A stretch of DNA of 5,171 bases from DASQVO01 sp035640715 (lineage in GTDB: Bacteria > Actinomycetota > Actinomycetes > Streptosporangiales > Streptosporangiaceae): positions 1 to 5,171 of the forward strand of contig DASQVO010000495.1 of NCBI GenBank assembly GCA_035640715.1, given 5' to 3'. Of the stretch, positions 4,956-5,171 are shown one piece after another. Numbering within the stretch: position 1 is the stretch's first letter; the number at the start of each line of letters is the position of its first letter. The notes below the pieces were generated by a model. That model worked only from the letters and a program-made list of their open reading frames with translations, was not told where the DNA came from and did not search any database. The position numbers and the translations under genes were made by a program.

Positions 4956-5171
4956 TCAGTCGCGCAGACTGGGCAGGACCCGCAGCCGGACAGCGGTGCC
5001 GGGGCGAGCCTGGGCACACGAGGCGAGGTCATCGGGGACAACGACGGCAATCACCGGGTAGCCGGCCGTCGTGGGGTGGTCGTTGAGGAAGATCAGCGGG
5101 TGTCCGTCCGGGGGCACTTCGACGGCGCCGGTGACGACGGGCTCGCTGGGCAGTTCGGCGGTGTGACGGCG
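4956..5171 (-). CDS. pxpC: Biotin-dependent carboxyltransferase family / 5-oxoprolinase subunit C, C-terminal part
   Basis: The minus strand from the window edge to TGA (4958-4956) reads 71 residues without interruption: ELPSEPVVTGAVEVPPDGHP, then LIFLNDHPTTAGYPVIAVV, then DLASCAQARPGTAVRLRVL. These are the C-terminal motifs of the allophanate hydrolase subunit 2 / KipA / PxpC family (S-E-x-V-x-G-A-I-Q-V-P-P-D-G, then the D/R-x-T-T-G-G-Y-P strand). PxpC with PxpA and PxpB forms the ATP-dependent 5-oxoprolinase, which opens pyroglutamate to glutamate. The N-terminal part, about three quarters of the protein, lies beyond the window, so integrity and neighbours (pxpB, pxpA) cannot be seen. It has no link to the sugar-acid genes and meets the ltnD relic tail to tail with almost no spacer, which suggests a recombination boundary. 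Confidence 0.85.
   Translation of the reverse strand, partial: RRHTAELPSEPVVTGAVEVPPDGHPLIFLNDHPTTAGYPVIAVVVPDDLASCAQARPGTAVRLRVLPSLRD

Noticed and set aside
4838..5050. 70-residue minus-strand open frame
   Set aside because: It overlaps the pxpC-family tail in another frame and the ltnD relic in antisense; its Pro/Arg/Ser-rich sequence has no motif.
4572..5171. Open frame in the frame of the ltnD N-terminal fragment running to the window end
   Set aside because: It stays open, but after about 4650 it is out of frame with the LtnD C terminus and after 4956 it is antisense to the pxpC-family gene; the Arg/Gly-rich translation has no homology-like features.
1..5171. CRISPR array, tRNA or rRNA gene, insertion sequence or att site
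   Set aside because: No regularly spaced repeats, no cloverleaf-like sequence, no transposase or integrase coding region and no convincing terminal repeats were seen on reading both strands.

Overview
The window is very GC-rich, with strongly GC-biased third codon positions, GGAGG-type ribosome binding sites and gene families (Xre-DUF5753/DUF397 pair, RsbW-like ATPase) that are hallmarks of Streptomyces and related filamentous actinomycetes. It has the look of an accessory chromosomal region: a small regulatory module, then a sugar-acid catabolic cluster that is partly decayed, then the end of an unrelated gene. No RNA gene, CRISPR array, insertion sequence or transposase was seen.

Left part (1-1851): a minus-strand pair encodes an Xre-family regulator with a DUF5753 sensor-like domain (277-1134) and, 23 bases after it, a 71-residue DUF397 protein (38-253). 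Divergent from them is a small RsbW-type ATP-binding protein (1336-1851). The 201-base gap between them holds a perfect 10+10 inverted repeat (1190-1215), the obvious candidate operator, and a hairpin followed by seven T (1231-1258) lying in the leader of the ATPase gene. This triad resembles the Scr1/Scr2 and WhiJ/AbaA-type regulatory loci of streptomycetes.

Middle part (1852-4542): two divergent genes for catabolism of four-carbon sugar acids. On the minus strand is a DenD-type D-erythronate dehydrogenase (1977-2987); on the plus strand is a DUF1537 (OtnK/DtnK/DenK-type) four-carbon acid sugar kinase (3079-4542). They share a 91-base intergenic region with a short inverted repeat. Downstream of denD, an in-frame open stretch of 33 codons with coding-like composition (1875-1976) may be a gene remnant.

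Right part (4539-5171): immediately after the kinase, and overlapping its stop, is the wreck of an LtnD-type L-threonate dehydrogenase. About 37 N-terminal residues (Rossmann fold start) run directly into the C-terminal third in another reading frame, the catalytic middle being gone; its start codon is not canonical and its own stop is missing. It runs tail to tail into the C-terminal end of a minus-strand gene of the PxpC/KipA (biotin-dependent carboxyltransferase, 5-oxoprolinase subunit C) family that continues beyond the window.

Taken together, DenD would make 2-oxo-tetronate, an isomerase (OtnI) would give 3-oxo-tetronate, the kinase would phosphorylate it and a decarboxylase (OtnC) would yield DHAP. 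OtnI and OtnC are not in the window and LtnD is destroyed, so the L-threonate branch is broken here and the D-erythronate branch depends on genes elsewhere.
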